A program made the position numbers and the translations under genes. From Hyphomicrobiales bacterium (GTDB lineage: Bacteria; Pseudomonadota; Alphaproteobacteria; Rhizobiales; Rhizobiaceae), in contig UEIF01000011.1 of the NCBI GenBank assembly GCA_900468805.1, positions 1 to 58,065 on the forward strand: a stretch of DNA of 58,065 bases, in the 5' to 3' direction. Shown here piece by piece: positions 26,379 through 36,011 of this stretch; positions within the stretch are counted from its first letter, which is position 1; every line of letters begins with the position of its first letter. The notes under the pieces are model-generated. The model searched no databases. It was given only the letters and a program-made list of their open reading frames with translations, and was not told where the DNA came from.

Positions 26379-28703
26379 ATGACCATCAAGACTGCCAATC
26401 TCGGCTTTCCCAGGATCGGAAAGCATCGCGAACTCAAATTCGCACTGGAAAACTATTGGGCCGGAAAATCCGATGCCGGCGCGCTTCTCGATGTTGCGAA
26501 GCGGTTGCGGGCCGACAACTGGGCCTTGCAGAAAGAGAAGGGGATCGACGTCATTCCCTCGAACGATTTCTCGCTTTACGACCATGTGCTCGACACGGCC
26601 GTCATGGTCGGCGCCATTCCTTCGACCTATGGCTGGAAGGGCGGCCCTGTTGCGCTCGATACCTATTTCGCCATGGCGCGCGGCTCGACCGGCGATGCGG
26701 CGCATGCCGATTGCGGCCATCAGCACCATCACGGACATGGCGTGCCGGCGCTGGAAATGACGAAGTGGTTCGACACGAACTATCACTACATGGTGCCGGA
26801 ACTCGGTCCCGATCAGTCCTTTGCGCTGACGGCAAACAAGCCGCTCGATGCCTTCATAAAAGCCAAGACCCTTGGCATACACACCCGGCCGGTCATCCTC
26901 GGTCCGGTCACCTTCCTGAAACTCGCCAAGGGAACCGATGACGGTTTTGCGCCGATCAGCCTGCTGGAGCGCCTGTTGTCTGTCTATGCGAGGGTGCTGG
27001 CGGAACTGAGTGCTGCCGGTGCCGACTGGGTGCAGATCGACGAACCGTGCCTGGTGCTGGATCTAACGGGAGAAGAGCAGGCGGCGCTGAAACATGCCTA
27101 TCGCGCGCTGCATGAGCTGGTGCCGAACCTGAAGATCATGCTTGCCACTTATTTCGGCGACATAGGTGACAACCTGCCGACGGTGCTTGCGCTTCCGGTC
27201 GCGGGCCTGCATGTCGATCTCGTTCGTGCTCCGCGGCAGATCGAAGCCCTTCTCGAGGCGCCCGGCGACCTGACGCTGTCGCTTGGCGTCATCGACGGGC
27301 GCAATATCTGGAAGGCGGATCTGGCTGCGATCCTGAAAAGGATCGAGCCGCTGATCCAGCATTTCGGTGCTGACCGGCTGCAGATCGCGCCGTCATGCTC
27401 CCTGCTGCATGTGCCGATCGATCTGGAGTTGGAGACCGGACTGGACGACGAGCTGAGGTCATGGCTCGCTTTCGCGACCCAGAAGCTGGACGAACTTGCA
27501 GCGTTAGGCAACCCCGGCACGGCTTCAGAAGTGATCGCGGCCGCGTCGCGAGCCGTTGGCTCGCGTGCTGCATCAGTGCGCGTGCATGACATGAAGGTCA
27601 GGCAGCGGGTTGCCGCAGTCGACGAGGCGATGAAGACACGCAGCAGTAACTTTGCGGAGCGCACCGGCCTGCAGGATCGAAAGCTTCGCCTGCCGCTTTT
27701 CCCGACGACGACGATTGGCTCCTTTCCGCAGACGGCTGATGTGCGCAAATCTCGCTCTGCTTTCACAAAGGGGGCGATCAGCGAGGCGGATTATGATGCC
27801 TTCCTGAAAAAGGAGACCGAAGCGGCGATCCGCTGGCAGGAGGAAATCGGCCTCGATGTGCTCGTCCATGGCGAATTCGAGCGCAACGACATGGTGCAGT
27901 ATTTCGGCGAGCAGCTTTCCGGCTTCGCCTTCACGCAGCATGCCTGGGTGCAGAGCTATGGCTCGCGTTATGTCCGTCCACCGGTCATCTTCGGCGACGT
28001 TTCCCGTCCCGTACCGATGACGGTCGAATGGTGGCGCTATGCGCAGTCGCTGACGGAGAAGCCGGTCAAGGGCATGCTGACCGGACCAGTGACGATCCTC
28101 AATTGGTCTTTCGTACGTGATGATCTCTCACGCGCCGATGTCAGCCGGCAGATCGCGCTGGCGATCCGTGACGAGGTGCTCGATCTCGAAAAGGCCGGTG
28201 CGGCGATGATCCAGATCGACGAGGCCGCTCTTCGTGAGGGCCTGCCGCTGCGCAGGGCCGACTGGAAGACCTATCTCGACTGGGCGGTGGAAAGCTTCCG
28301 CCTGTGCTCATCCGGTGTTTCCGACGAAACCCAGATCCACACGCATATGTGCTACTCGGAGTTCAATCAGATTATCGACGCCATTGCGGCCATGGATGCC
28401 GACGTGATTTCCATCGAGACCTCACGTTCGAAGATGGAACTGTTGGAAGCCTTCCGCAGCTATAAATATCCTAACGAGATCGGTCCCGGCGTTTATGACA
28501 TCCATTCGCCGCGCGTTCCCGATGTCGAGGAAATGACCGAGCTTCTGACGCTGGCGCGCGGGCGTCTGACGGATGGACAGCTCTGGATCAATCCTGATTG
28601 CGGATTGAAGACCCGTAAGTGGGAAGAAGTGCGCCCGGCGCTCGTCAACATGGTGGCGGCTGCCCGGCTGTTGCGTGCTGCCGCAGCAACGACACGCGCC
28701 TGA
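26379..28703 (+). CDS. metE: Cobalamin-independent methionine synthase
   Basis: 774-residue MetE of normal length (5-methyltetrahydropteroyltriglutamate-homocysteine methyltransferase). The N-terminus has the family start LGFPRIGKHRELKFALENYW. The C-terminal catalytic barrel has the zinc ligands in HTHMCYSEF and NPDCGLKTRKW, and the substrate strand FPTTTIGSFPQTADVR. It transfers a methyl group from folate to homocysteine without B12. The ATG at 26379 follows TAAGGA. The cobalamin riboswitch 120 bp upstream implies the cell prefers the B12-dependent MetH when cobalamin is present. A terminator follows at 28722. An unusual histidine cluster (CGHQHHHGHG) near residue 115 may bind metal. Confidence 0.96.
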   Translation: MTIKTANLGFPRIGKHRELKFALENYWAGKSDAGALLDVAKRLRADNWALQKEKGIDVIPSNDFSLYDHVLDTAVMVGAIPSTYGWKGGPVALDTYFAMARGSTGDAAHADCGHQHHHGHGVPALEMTKWFDTNYHYMVPELGPDQSFALTANKPLDAFIKAKTLGIHTRPVILGPVTFLKLAKGTDDGFAPISLLERLLSVYARVLAELSAAGADWVQIDEPCLVLDLTGEEQAALKHAYRALHELVPNLKIMLATYFGDIGDNLPTVLALPVAGLHVDLVRAPRQIEALLEAPGDLTLSLGVIDGRNIWKADLAAILKRIEPLIQHFGADRLQIAPSCSLLHVPIDLELETGLDDELRSWLAFATQKLDELAALGNPGTASEVIAAASRAVGSRAASVRVHDMKVRQRVAAVDEAMKTRSSNFAERTGLQDRKLRLPLFPTTTIGSFPQTADVRKSRSAFTKGAISEADYDAFLKKETEAAIRWQEEIGLDVLVHGEFERNDMVQYFGEQLSGFAFTQHAWVQSYGSRYVRPPVIFGDVSRPVPMTVEWWRYAQSLTEKPVKGMLTGPVTILNWSFVRDDLSRADVSRQIALAIRDEVLDLEKAGAAMIQIDEAALREGLPLRRADWKTYLDWAVESFRLCSSGVSDETQIHTHMCYSEFNQIIDAIAAMDADVISIETSRSKMELLEAFRSYKYPNEIGPGVYDIHSPRVPDVEEMTELLTLARGRLTDGQLWINPDCGLKTRKWEEVRPALVNMVAAARLLRAAAATTRA

Positions 28704-28721
28704 TCTGCTAGTCGATTCCTG

Positions 28722-28750
28722 GAGAGCCGGCTATATGCCGGCTCTTGCCT
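28722..28750 (+). terminator. Terminator after metE
   Basis: AGAGCCGGC at 28723-28731 pairs perfectly with 28737-28745 around a 5-base loop. The T-run after it is short, but position and stem fit the end of the metE transcript. Confidence 0.6.
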
Positions 28751-28856
28751 CGGCGGCCTTCTCCACAGCCTGCTTTCTTTAAGCATTCGTTAACCACGTT
28801 TTTCACAGGAATGTAGCAATTTCAAACATGCCGTAACGCGACGCACAAACCATCCG

Positions 28857-28893
28857 TTGACGTCAACTTCGATTCGAGTACTATATCTAGTGT
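28857..28893 (+). promoter_or_regulatory. nrdHIEF promoter with NrdR-box-like site
   Basis: A -35-like TTGACG at 28857-28862 is followed 16-17 bp later by a -10-like TACTAT. Overlapping this -10, the 16-mer at 28878-28893 reads GTACTATATCTAGTGT, close to the NrdR box (ACAC-TATATATAGTGT type). Transcription would start near 28890-28895, exactly where the riboswitch begins. A second, paired NrdR box is not clear. Confidence 0.6.
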
Positions 28894-29092
28894 TCAAGGT
28901 TCCTTCGATTCGTCAGGATCGAGGGCTAAGACGGGAATACGGTGCGTTTTGCCATGAAGGCGAAACAAGGCCGGAGCTGCCCCCGCAACTGTAAGCGGCG
29001 AGCAACTGTCCGATTTCAGGTCACTGAGGCATGATGCTTTGGGAAGGCTGCGGGCAGTGTGCTTCGACCCGCGAGCCAGGAGACCTGCCTTG
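28893..29092 (+). ncRNA. Cobalamin (AdoCbl) riboswitch upstream of nrdHIEF
   Basis: Same conserved elements as the metE leader: GACGGGAATACGGTG, the core GAGCTGCCCCCGCAACTGTAA near 28974, CACTGAGGC, GGGAAGGC and GAGCCAGGAGACCTGCC ending at 29089. With B12 present it would shut off the class Ib ribonucleotide reductase, leaving a cobalamin-dependent class II enzyme, if the genome has one, to do the work. Then follows the 22-nt block (29100-29121) shared with the metE leader and a further 250-nt leader. Confidence 0.93.
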
Positions 29093-29306
29093 AACGAGAA
29101 ACGTCCACGGGCGGGGTGTCCGGAAGGTTGCGTGCATGTCAGGCGGATCAAATCCGCACCTGTTGCGCTGCTCCGAACGTCCGCATGAGCACTTCGGGGT
29201 TGAAGTCATGTCGAGAGCATCAAAACCGCCGCCCACGCACATCCTGCGAGGGATAATGCCAGGCGTGTAAAGCGCCAACTTTGCCAGATCATTCTCAAGC
29301 GTTGCC

Positions 29307-29346
29307 CCGGACGCCGTAAGGCGCCCGACCCTAGTTCTGCGTCCGG
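29307..29346 (+). promoter_or_regulatory. Inverted repeat in the nrdH leader
   Basis: CCGGACGC (29307-29314) pairs with GCGTCCGG (29339-29346), ending about 15 bases before the nrdH ribosome binding site. It could act as a terminator-like or translation-blocking hairpin in the riboswitch output, but there is no T-run. Confidence 0.4.
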
Positions 29347-29372
29347 AATCCATTGACATCACGAGGAACATG

Positions 29373-29594
29373 ATGAGCGTTACCGTTTACAGCAAGCCTG
29401 CCTGCGTTCAGTGCACCGCGACCTACCGCGCCCTCGACCGTCTGGGCGTAGACTATGAAATCATCGACATTTCCGAAGATGCCGACGCGCTCGATCGCGT
29501 GCGCGGCATGGGCTACATGCAGGTTCCGGTCGTCGTTGCCGGTGAGAACCATTGGGCGGGCTTCCGCCCTGATATGATCAGCGCGCTCTCCTGA
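29373..29594 (+). CDS. nrdH: Glutaredoxin-like electron donor NrdH
   Basis: 73-residue NrdH-redoxin with the CVQC active site ([21 protein letters not shown]). It behaves like thioredoxin and reduces the class Ib ribonucleotide reductase. Two ATGs lie back to back (29370 and 29373); the second has GAGG at the better distance. It opens the nrdHIEF operon behind a cobalamin riboswitch, and nrdI starts 13 bp after its stop. Confidence 0.93.
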   Translation: MSVTVYSKPACVQCTATYRALDRLGVDYEIIDISEDADALDRVRGMGYMQVPVVVAGENHWAGFRPDMISALS

Positions 29595-29607
29595 TCGGAG
29601 AAGAACG

Positions 29608-30021
29608 GTGGGCCTGATCGTCTATTATTCCAGCCGGTCCGAAAATACCCATCGTTTCGTCGAGAAGCTGGGACTGCGCGCGGCGCGCATTCCCGTAGGC
29701 GCTGAAGACATCCACATCCGCGAACCCTATGTGCTGATCTCGCCCACCTATTGCGGGGATGGCGGCCCAGGGGTCGTAAAGGGGGCCGTGCCCAAGCAGG
29801 TGATCCGTTTCCTCAACGATGCGGAAAACCGCTCCAACATCCGTGGCGTCATTGCTGCGGGCAACAGCAATTTCGGCGAGACCTACGGGCTTGCCGGCGA
29901 CGTGATCTCGCAGAAGTGCCAGGTGCCGTACCTCTACCGGTTCGAGCTTCTGGGGACTGCCGAGGATGTCGCTAATGTCAAAGACGGGATGGGACGATTT
30001 TGGACACGGGGACAAATCTGA
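29608..30021 (+). CDS. nrdI: Class Ib ribonucleotide reductase flavodoxin NrdI
   Basis: 137-residue flavodoxin-like NrdI. It begins [20 protein letters not shown], the FMN phosphate loop of the family, and contains the later flavin loop [19 protein letters not shown]. NrdI supplies the oxidant that assembles the manganese-tyrosyl radical of NrdF. Translation starts at a GTG with GGAGAAG upstream. The 3' end overlaps the proposed nrdE start by 22 bp, so the two are coupled. Confidence 0.93.
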   Translation: MGLIVYYSSRSENTHRFVEKLGLRAARIPVGAEDIHIREPYVLISPTYCGDGGPGVVKGAVPKQVIRFLNDAENRSNIRGVIAAGNSNFGETYGLAGDVISQKCQVPYLYRFELLGTAEDVANVKDGMGRFWTRGQI

Positions 30022-32168
30022 CGCGGGATGCGGGCGCAAAACCGCTAAAGGCAGCGGACGTGCTGGATTATCACGCGCTGAACGCAATGCTGAACCTCTA
30101 TGACGAGCAGGGCAAGATCCAGCTCGACATGGATCGCATGGCGGCCAAGCAGTATTTCCTGCAGCACGTGAACCAGAACACGGTGTTCTTCCATAATCTC
30201 CGGGAGAAACTCGATTATCTGGTCACGGAAGGTTATTACGAGCAGGAAGTGCTCGATCAGTATTCCTTCAATTTCGTCCGCGACCTCTTCGACGAAGCCT
30301 ATGCCAAGAAGTTCCGTTTCCCGACTTTCCTCGGCGCCTTCAAATACTACACCAGCTATACGCTGAAGACATTCGACGGAAAGCGCTATCTCGAGCGCTA
30401 CGAAGACCGTATCTGCATGGTGGCACTGGCGCTTGCCCGAGGCGATGAGCAGCTCGCCCGCGATCTGGTCGAGGAGATCATTACCGGCCGTTTCCAGCCG
30501 GCAACGCCGACCTTCCTCAACGCCGGCAAGAAGCAGCGCGGCGAGCTCGTCTCCTGCTTCCTGCTGCGCGTCGAAGACAATATGGAATCAATCGGCCGCT
30601 CCATCAATTCCGCACTGCAGCTCTCCAAGCGTGGCGGCGGCGTGGCGCTGTCGCTGACGAACATCCGCGAGGCCGGTGCGCCGATCAAGCAGATCGAAAA
30701 CCAGTCTTCCGGCATCATCCCCGTCATGAAGCTGCTCGAAGACTCGTTCTCCTATGCCAACCAGCTCGGTGCTCGGCAGGGTGCGGGTGCCGTCTATCTC
30801 AACGCCCACCATCCCGACATCATGCGCTTCCTCGATACCAAGCGCGAAAATGCCGACGAAAAGATCCGCATCAAGACGCTGTCGCTCGGCGTCGTCGTGC
30901 CCGACATCACCTTCGAGCTCGCCAAGAACAATGAGGATATGTACCTCTTCTCGCCCTATGACGTGGAGCGGGTCTATGGCGTGCCCTTTACCGAGATATC
31001 GGTGACGGAAAAGTACCGCGAGATGGTGGCGGATGCCCGTATCACCAAAAAGAAGATCAAGGCGCGCGAATTCTTCCAGGTGATTGCCGAAATCCAGTTC
31101 GAGAGCGGCTATCCCTACATCATGTTCGAAGACACGGTGAATCGGGCAAACCCGATCGCCGGCCGCATCAGCATGAGCAATCTCTGCTCGGAAATCCTGC
31201 AGGTCAGCGAAGCGAGTGAATTCAACGACGACCTTTCCTATAAGGTGATGGGCAAGGATATCTCCTGCAATCTCGGCTCGTTGAACATCGCCATGGCAAT
31301 GGATTCCTCCGATTTCGGCAAGACGATCGAGACCTCGATCCGGGCGCTGACAGCCGTTTCCGACATGAGCCATATCTCCTCGGTGCCGTCGATCGAGAAG
31401 GGCAATGATGACAGCCACGCGATCGGCCTGGGACAGATGAACCTGCATGGATATCTCGCCCGCGAGCGCATCCATTACGGTTCGGAAGAGGGCGTCGATT
31501 TCACCAATATCTATTTCTACACGGTGACCTATCACGCGATCCGCGCTTCCAACCGCCTTGCAGCCGAGCGTGGCGCGAGCTTCAAGGGCTTCGAGAACTC
31601 GAAATATGCTTCAGGCGAGTATTTCGACAAATATACCAAGCAGGAATGGAAGCCTACGACCGGGAAGGTGCAGGCGCTGTTCGACAATGCCGGCATCCAT
31701 ATCCCGACGCAGGAAGACTGGCTGGAACTGAAGAAGGCTGTCATGACCTCCGGCCTCTATAACCAGAACCTGCAGGCGGTGCCGCCGACAGGCTCGATCT
31801 CCTATATCAACCACTCGACCTCCTCGATCCATCCGATCGTCTCGAAGATCGAGATCCGCAAGGAAGGCAAGATCGGCCGCGTCTATTATCCGGCGCCGTT
31901 CATGACCAACGACAATCTCGACTACTATCAGGATGCCTACGAGATCGGCCCTGAGAAGATCATCGATACCTATGCGGCGGCGACCCAGCATGTCGACCAG
32001 GGCCTGTCGCTTACGCTGTTCTTCCGCGACACGGCAACGACACGCGATATCAACCGTGCCCAGATCCATGCCTGGAAGAAGGGCATCAAGACGATCTACT
32101 ACATCCGCCTTCGCCAGATGGCGCTGTCCGGCACCGAGGTGCAGGGCTGCGTTTCCTGCACGCTTTGA
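30000..32168 (+). CDS. nrdE: Class Ib ribonucleotide reductase large subunit
   Basis: 722-residue catalytic subunit, normal length for NrdE. It reduces ribonucleoside diphosphates to deoxy forms. The radical-site cysteines sit in [14 protein letters not shown] and [10 protein letters not shown], and the C-terminal redox pair is CVSC ([12 protein letters not shown]), which NrdH re-reduces. The first codon appears to be TTG at 30000, inside nrdI, with GGGA upstream; start codons further in would lose part of the N-terminal region. Partner of NrdF, whose gene follows after a 108-bp palindromic element. Confidence 0.94.
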   Translation: MDTGTNLTRDAGAKPLKAADVLDYHALNAMLNLYDEQGKIQLDMDRMAAKQYFLQHVNQNTVFFHNLREKLDYLVTEGYYEQEVLDQYSFNFVRDLFDEAYAKKFRFPTFLGAFKYYTSYTLKTFDGKRYLERYEDRICMVALALARGDEQLARDLVEEIITGRFQPATPTFLNAGKKQRGELVSCFLLRVEDNMESIGRSINSALQLSKRGGGVALSLTNIREAGAPIKQIENQSSGIIPVMKLLEDSFSYANQLGARQGAGAVYLNAHHPDIMRFLDTKRENADEKIRIKTLSLGVVVPDITFELAKNNEDMYLFSPYDVERVYGVPFTEISVTEKYREMVADARITKKKIKAREFFQVIAEIQFESGYPYIMFEDTVNRANPIAGRISMSNLCSEILQVSEASEFNDDLSYKVMGKDISCNLGSLNIAMAMDSSDFGKTIETSIRALTAVSDMSHISSVPSIEKGNDDSHAIGLGQMNLHGYLARERIHYGSEEGVDFTNIYFYTVTYHAIRASNRLAAERGASFKGFENSKYASGEYFDKYTKQEWKPTTGKVQALFDNAGIHIPTQEDWLELKKAVMTSGLYNQNLQAVPPTGSISYINHSTSSIHPIVSKIEIRKEGKIGRVYYPAPFMTNDNLDYYQDAYEIGPEKIIDTYAAATQHVDQGLSLTLFFRDTATTRDINRAQIHAWKKGIKTIYYIRLRQMALSGTEVQGCVSCTL

Positions 32169-32201
32169 TTTTGGGCTGCTGGCCGAGAGTTTCGAGCCCG
32201 T

Positions 32202-32309
32202 AGCCCCCTCATCCGCCTGCCGGCACCTTCTCCCCGATGGGGAGAAAAGACAAGCCGCTTGCACGGCGTCCCCCTCTCCCCATCGGGGAGAGGGCAGGGT
32301 GAGGGGGCT
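32202..32309. repeat. 108-bp palindromic element between nrdE and nrdF
   Basis: The ends AGCCCCCTCA and TGAGGGGGCT are perfect complements 108 bp apart, with an inner pair CTCCCCGATGGGGAG and CTCTCCCCATCGGGGAGAG, each of which is itself a hairpin. Elements with these CCCTCATCCGCCTGCC / CTTCTCCCC words are dispersed in rhizobial genomes. It lies in the nrdHIEF transcript and would fold strongly. Confidence 0.7.
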
Positions 32310-32323
32310 CCGTACTCCGTTAG

Positions 32324-33322
<999 letters not shown>

Positions 33323-33365
33323 GGCCTAACTTCACGAAGCCCCTTATCATCGGGCCCGCCATCGC

Positions 33366-33400
33366 CCACATTCAGCGCGAGCAGATTCAGTTGAATGTGG
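33366..33400. promoter_or_regulatory. Inverted repeat upstream of the first cyclase gene
   Basis: CCACATTCA (33366-33374) and its complement TGAATGTGG (33392-33400) lie 44 bp after nrdF and 17 bp before the cyclase start. It may end the nrd transcript or act as an operator for the cyclase gene; there is no T-run. Confidence 0.45.
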
Positions 33401-33417
33401 CGTAGCGGGAGTTTTCG

Positions 33418-34641
33418 ATGAAGTCCTCTGTCAACAAGGCCGCTGTGGCCAACGAAACCGTCGAAGGCGTGTGGCCGATCCGCCGGAGGCGGATTCTTGA
33501 CTGGCTGGTGAACGAGACGCGCGGCGAGCGCTTCATCGATAATATCCTGATGGAAATGTGCGAGAAGCTGCTGGCCGCCGGCGTGCCGGTGACACGCTCC
33601 AGCCTGCATTTCCGCACAAATCATCCGCAATGGATCGGCGCCCGTATCCTCTGGGCCGAGGGTATGAAGGAGGCAAAGATCAATACGTTTGCCTATGGCG
33701 TGGAAAATACGCCGCAGTATCTGAATAGCCCGGTCAACGAGATCCACAACGGCGCCAACGAGGTGCGGAAGAACCTGGAGGATTTGTGGGAGGGCGACGA
33801 CAATCCCTTCTACCAGGAGCTGCGCGACGAAGGCTATTCCGAATATATCGCCTGGCCGATCGACCACACGTTCGACAAGCGCCACGTCGTGACCTTTTCG
33901 ACCAATCGACCGGGCGGTTTTACCGGCGAACACCTGGATTTTCTGCGCGACCTGCTGCCCGCCCTGACGCTGGTCAGCGAGATCCGGCTGAAGAACATCA
34001 TGGCGCGCACGCTGCTGCAGACCTATGTCGGGCCGCATGCGAGTGAACAGATTCTTTCCGGCGTCATTACCCGAGGCAGTGGTACGACCGTCGGCGCGGC
34101 GATCATGATCTGCGATTTGCGCGATTTCACGGCGATCTCCGATCTCTGGCCGCGCGATGACGTCATCCAGCTGCTCAACGACTATTTTGACGCCATGTCC
34201 GATCCGATCGAGCGGCACGGCGGCGAAATCCTGAAGTTCATGGGCGACGGATTGCTTGCCATCTTCCCCCTGTCGAAGCCCTCGGCTTGCGAGGATCTCC
34301 TGACGGCCATCAGGGAAGGGCAGGAGGCGATGGCACAGCTCAACGAGCAGCACAAACGCCTGGGGCGCGAGCTCCTGCGTTACGGCGTGGGCGTGCACGT
34401 GGGTGATGTGATGTACGGCAATATCGGCTCGCGCCGGCGGCTGGATTTTACCGTCATCGGTCCGGCGGTCAATGTCGCCTCACGGCTCGAGAGCCTGACG
34501 AAGGAGGTCAAGCGACCAGTCCTCCTCTCGCGCGCTTTCGTCGAGATGGCCACTTGCAGCCAAGAGATGGACAGTCTCGGAAGCTTCCCGCTACGCGGGC
34601 TCGGAGAGCCGGTCGACGTCTTTGCCTTTCGTGACAAGTGA
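33418..34641 (+). CDS. Class III adenylate/guanylate cyclase with unrecognised N-terminal sensor
   Basis: 407-residue soluble cyclase. About 200 N-terminal residues form a region not matched to a named domain (LHFRTNHPQWIGARILWAEGM ... NRPGGFTGEHLDFLRDLLPAL). Then comes a class III catalytic domain with metal aspartates in MICDLRDFTAIS and KFMGDGLLAIF, and the substrate segment DFTVIGPAVNVASRLESL. The lysine in KFMGDG and the aspartate in DFTVIG are the usual ATP-selecting pair, so cAMP is the likely product. A paralogue with the same layout lies at 54810-56027. It stands alone after nrdF; GGGAG precedes the ATG. Confidence 0.85.
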   Translation: MKSSVNKAAVANETVEGVWPIRRRRILDWLVNETRGERFIDNILMEMCEKLLAAGVPVTRSSLHFRTNHPQWIGARILWAEGMKEAKINTFAYGVENTPQYLNSPVNEIHNGANEVRKNLEDLWEGDDNPFYQELRDEGYSEYIAWPIDHTFDKRHVVTFSTNRPGGFTGEHLDFLRDLLPALTLVSEIRLKNIMARTLLQTYVGPHASEQILSGVITRGSGTTVGAAIMICDLRDFTAISDLWPRDDVIQLLNDYFDAMSDPIERHGGEILKFMGDGLLAIFPLSKPSACEDLLTAIREGQEAMAQLNEQHKRLGRELLRYGVGVHVGDVMYGNIGSRRRLDFTVIGPAVNVASRLESLTKEVKRPVLLSRAFVEMATCSQEMDSLGSFPLRGLGEPVDVFAFRDK

Positions 34642-34648
34642 TGTGGGC

Positions 34649-35710
34649 TTAGGCGACCGGGAAGTTGATCTGAGGCGGCAGGAGCAGGGTCTCGTTTTCC
34701 GCTGCCGGATTGCTGATGCGCTGGAGAAGCATCTGTCCCAGATGTTCGCCGGCCTTGACCAGATCTTCGTAGATCGTGTCGATCTTCGGTTGAAGATGCG
34801 TCAGGAGATGCGAGGTCTCCTTGGCGACAATATCATAGTCTTCTGCGAGAATCCGCCCGGCATCACCCATGGCTGTCACAAGCGCCAGCGCCGAGACCTC
34901 GCCGGGACAGACGAACCCATCGGGAACATCGGCTGCGGCGGCACGCGCGCGAAAGAAATCTCTGATTTCATTGGCTGGTGAATCGAGCGTGACGGCCTCC
35001 GATATTTCGTAGGCGACGCCCGCCTCGCGCACTGCGGTCATGAAGCCATGAAGGATATGCTGGCTGAAAGTCAGCCGCTTCGGTGGCATGACGACCGTGA
35101 CCCTCTTTCTTCCCTTGGCGATCAGACGTCGGGTGGCCTCATAGGCAAAGGCGTAGTTGTCATAATCGACGTAAGGGTGTGGTGTCGAAAACTCGGTGCG
35201 GCCGTGGCAGACGAAGGGAAAGCCGACTTCCTGCAGCATCCGCACCCTTGCATCGAAGGGCTCCGTCCGCGTGAAGATCAGGCCGTCGGCGAAATTGTTG
35301 CGGACGATGTATTCCGCCGCTTCGAGGTCCGTCGTCGACAGAAAGTTCGGGGCGACGACAAGATGATAGGACGTCTCCTTCAGCACCTTGGCGATGCCGT
35401 ACATGATGGCGGTGCCGAAACCGACGACTTCCTGATGCGGATCGAGAAGAATGCTGATGACATTGGTGCGGCCAGTCTTCAGGCGCTGGGCAGCCCGGTC
35501 CGGCAGGTAGCCAATCTCGCGCGCAATGCGGTGGACGCGCTCACGCGTCTCGACCGATATCTGCGGGGCGTCGCTGAGCGCCCGCGAAACCGTTGTCACC
35601 GCAAGGCCCGTCAAAGTCGCGATGGTACGCAATGTCGGCTTGCCGCGTCTTTGCGCGTTCTCGGGATTTTCACCGCGTTGCAGTTGAGGCGATTCGGTCA
35701 CTGAGGACAT
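34649..35710 (-). CDS. LacI-family repressor of the adjacent sugar transporter
   Basis: 353-residue LacI regulator. The helix-turn-helix and hinge region is at about residues 25-80 (TLRTIATLTGLAVTTVSRALSDAPQIS), and the rest is a periplasmic-binding-protein-like effector domain. It has a 20-residue polar lead before the DNA-binding helix. It is transcribed away from the GtsABC-like operon, and two near-identical AACG(A/T)TTTAAATT sites lie in the intergenic region, so it probably represses that operon until a sugar binds. The start is uncertain: ATG at 35710 is preferred, TTG at 35770 would add 20 residues. Resembles AglR-type regulators of rhizobial alpha-glucoside loci in placement only. 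Confidence 0.83.
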   Translation of the reverse strand: MSSVTESPQLQRGENPENAQRRGKPTLRTIATLTGLAVTTVSRALSDAPQISVETRERVHRIAREIGYLPDRAAQRLKTGRTNVISILLDPHQEVVGFGTAIMYGIAKVLKETSYHLVVAPNFLSTTDLEAAEYIVRNNFADGLIFTRTEPFDARVRMLQEVGFPFVCHGRTEFSTPHPYVDYDNYAFAYEATRRLIAKGRKRVTVVMPPKRLTFSQHILHGFMTAVREAGVAYEISEAVTLDSPANEIRDFFRARAAAADVPDGFVCPGEVSALALVTAMGDAGRILAEDYDIVAKETSHLLTHLQPKIDTIYEDLVKAGEHLGQMLLQRISNPAAENETLLLPPQINFPVA

Positions 35711-35769
35711 TCCGTGCTGGGTCGCGGCTACCTTAACACGATGCAACCGACGCGCAATCAATCTATGCA

Positions 35770-35782
35770 AACGATTTAAATT
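35770..35782. promoter_or_regulatory. Candidate LacI-type operator, copy 1
   Basis: AACGATTTAAATT lies about 60 bp upstream of the preferred start of the LacI gene and would overlap that gene's promoter. It differs at one base from the copy at 35891. Binding by the adjacent LacI protein is inferred. Confidence 0.5.
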
Positions 35783-35871
35783 CTTAGGGGTTTCCTAGCC
35801 TCCTTAAAAAAATCCAATAAAATCAGTGTTTATGCGAATTAAGGATATTTTTCTCGGGAGTCGAGAAGGAC

Positions 35872-35903
35872 TTGACGCCGTTGTGTTTATAACGTTTTAA
35901 ATT
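35872..35903 (+). promoter_or_regulatory. Promoter and operator copy 2 of the GtsABC-like operon
   Basis: TTGACG (35872-35877) is followed 17 bp later by TTTTAA (35895-35900), a plausible -35/-10 pair. The second operator copy AACGTTTTAAATT (35891-35903) covers this -10, so a bound repressor would block transcription of the binding-protein gene 108 bp downstream. Confidence 0.5.
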
Positions 35904-36011
35904 GTTAACCGCGCTGGGAGGTGCGGTGTGGTGTCTGACCGCCGTTGAGACGGGAGGCATCTGGGCGGCTGAGGAGGGTCTCGCCGCCTAATCACGAACG
36001 GGAGGATATTC

